Below the pieces are notes generated by a model. That model did no database searches. It was not told the DNA's origin and saw nothing but the letters and a program-made list of their open reading frames with translations. A program made the position numbers and the translations under genes. 5,433 bases of DNA, taken from contig QHVX01000353.1 in NCBI GenBank assembly GCA_003222375.1, positions 1-5,433 of the forward strand, written 5' to 3'. Shown here piece after piece: positions 4,764 to 5,433 of the stretch (position 1 is its first letter; each line of letters starts with the position of its first letter). This DNA is from Acidobacteriota bacterium (GTDB lineage Bacteria > Acidobacteriota > Thermoanaerobaculia > Gp7-AA8).

Positions 4764-4786
4764 CGATCCAAGTTTACAATCCGCCG
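4764..4786. promoter_or_regulatory. 23-bp divergent promoter with back-to-back -10 elements, leaderless type
   Basis: On the plus strand TACAAT (4775-4780; 5 of 6 consensus) lies 6 nt before the M64 ATG. On the minus strand TAAACT (4776-4771; 4 of 6) lies 7 nt before the VWFA-gene ATG. The two hexamers overlap by two bases. The gap is too short for two leaders with ribosome-binding sites, and neither gene shows a Shine-Dalgarno. Any -35 elements would have to lie inside the opposite coding region; none is obvious. Confidence 0.55.
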
Positions 4787-5433
4787 ATGCGCAAGCTGAT
4801 ACTCGTTTTCCTCTTCGTGACCAATGCGTTTGCGGCCCGCTTCGACGACTTCTTCCTCGACAAGACCATGCGGGCGAACTACTTTCACACCGGAAAGGGT
4901 GGCCAGGAGATCATCGCGATGTCGTCGGTCGTCTCCGATGGCCGCTGGCCGGGCAGCCGCACCCGCCTCGCCGACACCCTGAACCTCGGCAACTACTTCT
5001 TCGAGGTCATCGATCGCGAGACGAATCAGGTGATCTACTCGCGTGGATTCGCGTCGGTTTTCGGCGAATGGGTCACGACCGACGAAGCGAAACAGCGCGC
5101 CGGCACGTTCGAGGAATCGGTGCGCTTTCCGTGGCCGAAGAAGCCGGTGCAACTGGTGATCAAGAAACGCGACAAGGAGAACGCGTTCCACGAGCTTTTC
5201 TCGACGCTGATCGACCCCAACTCGCGGTTCGTGAATCCCGCCGACCGCCCGCCCGCAGGAAAAGTCTGGAGCGTGATCGACAACGGCCTGCCGCCGGCGA
5301 AGGTCGACATCCTGGTGATCGGCGAGGGTTACAACGAGGCCGAGTTGCCGAAGTTTCATCGCGACGTGCAGCGCATGGTCGGGAAGCTCTTCGATACCGA
5401 GCCGTTCAAGAGCCGCAAGAGCGATTTCAACGT
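4787..5433 (+). CDS. M64-family (IgA peptidase-like) secreted metallopeptidase, N-terminal part (3' end outside window)
   Basis: The open frame from ATG 4787 runs off the window after 215 complete codons. Residues 1-16 are a signal peptide (MRKLILVFLFVTNAFA, likely cleaved after AFA). Residues 18-124 match the M64_N domain: 'RFDDFFLDKTMRANYFHTG' at 18-36, 'DGRWPGSRTRLADTLNLGNY' at 51-70, and 'IYSRGFASVFGEWVTTDEAK' at 83-102. 'AKVDILVIGEGYNEAELPKF' at 171-190 then opens the M64 peptidase domain, followed by 'DTEPFKSRKSDFNV'. The zinc-binding HExxH motif is expected beyond the window, so catalytic competence cannot be judged. The family contains secreted zinc endopeptidases, including IgA-cleaving enzymes in gut bacteria. 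In this setting a general extracellular or periplasmic proteolytic role is more likely. The start has no Shine-Dalgarno and a -10-like TACAAT 6 nt upstream. Confidence 0.93.
   Translation, partial: MRKLILVFLFVTNAFAARFDDFFLDKTMRANYFHTGKGGQEIIAMSSVVSDGRWPGSRTRLADTLNLGNYFFEVIDRETNQVIYSRGFASVFGEWVTTDEAKQRAGTFEESVRFPWPKKPVQLVIKKRDKENAFHELFSTLIDPNSRFVNPADRPPAGKVWSVIDNGLPPAKVDILVIGEGYNEAELPKFHRDVQRMVGKLFDTEPFKSRKSDFN

Noticed and set aside
4748..5359. Minus-strand open frame of 203 codons opposite the M64 gene
   Set aside because: The plus strand encodes conserved M64_N motifs with a signal peptide. The antisense product has no motif and would run through the promoter region.

Overview
The window is GC-rich, gene-dense bacterial DNA. 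Several protein families point to Acidobacteriota, perhaps the Thermoanaerobaculia side: a secreted VWFA-related protein of the type first catalogued in Acidobacteria, an M64 peptidase with its M64_N domain, and a protein tail with the 'FTDPxLxxGTPIKAVHIQQLRxAV' motif. This placement is inference from family content. No rRNA or other phylogenetic marker is present.

Layout. Positions 1-218 hold the C-terminus of a probably secreted protein. After about 200 bp with no convincing gene comes a minus-strand tRNA unit: tRNA-Val(GAC) at 716-792, then tRNA-Val(CAC) at 483-558, ending in a clear intrinsic terminator at 424-466. The two tRNAs are separated by a 118-bp imperfect palindrome (566-683) that looks like a REP/MITE-type intergenic repeat. 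Divergent from the tRNAs is a tightly overlapping plus-strand trio: an NAPE-PLD/UlaG-like metallo-beta-lactamase-fold hydrolase (861-1883), a small four-helix SPW-repeat-like membrane protein (1874-2230), and a response regulator (2223-2759) whose C-terminus looks like an HPt domain with its phospho-histidine core missing.

Facing this trio is a minus-strand group, in transcription order: a secreted VWFA-related protein (4763-3744), a 64-aa basic DUF6496-type protein (3699-3505), and a YjdF/DUF2238 membrane protein (3483-2821). The two groups converge on an inverted repeat of the 'ATCCTGAGCGAAGCGAAGGATCT' type (2753-2885). It supplies the stop codon of the response regulator and the last 20 or so codons of the YjdF-like gene. 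Divergent from the VWFA gene, across only 23 bp, an M64 metallopeptidase gene starts at 4787 and runs off the window end before its catalytic motif.

Themes. Repeat elements have shaped several gene ends and linkers here. At least three genes have a -10-like hexamer only 6-7 nt before the ATG, suggesting leaderless transcripts. I find no defence island, CRISPR array, transposase or phage gene. The most noteworthy points are the eroded HPt domain, the repeat-derived protein termini, the concentric palindrome between the valine tRNAs, the Asp-to-Glu change in the hydrolase metal site, and the leaderless-type divergent promoter.
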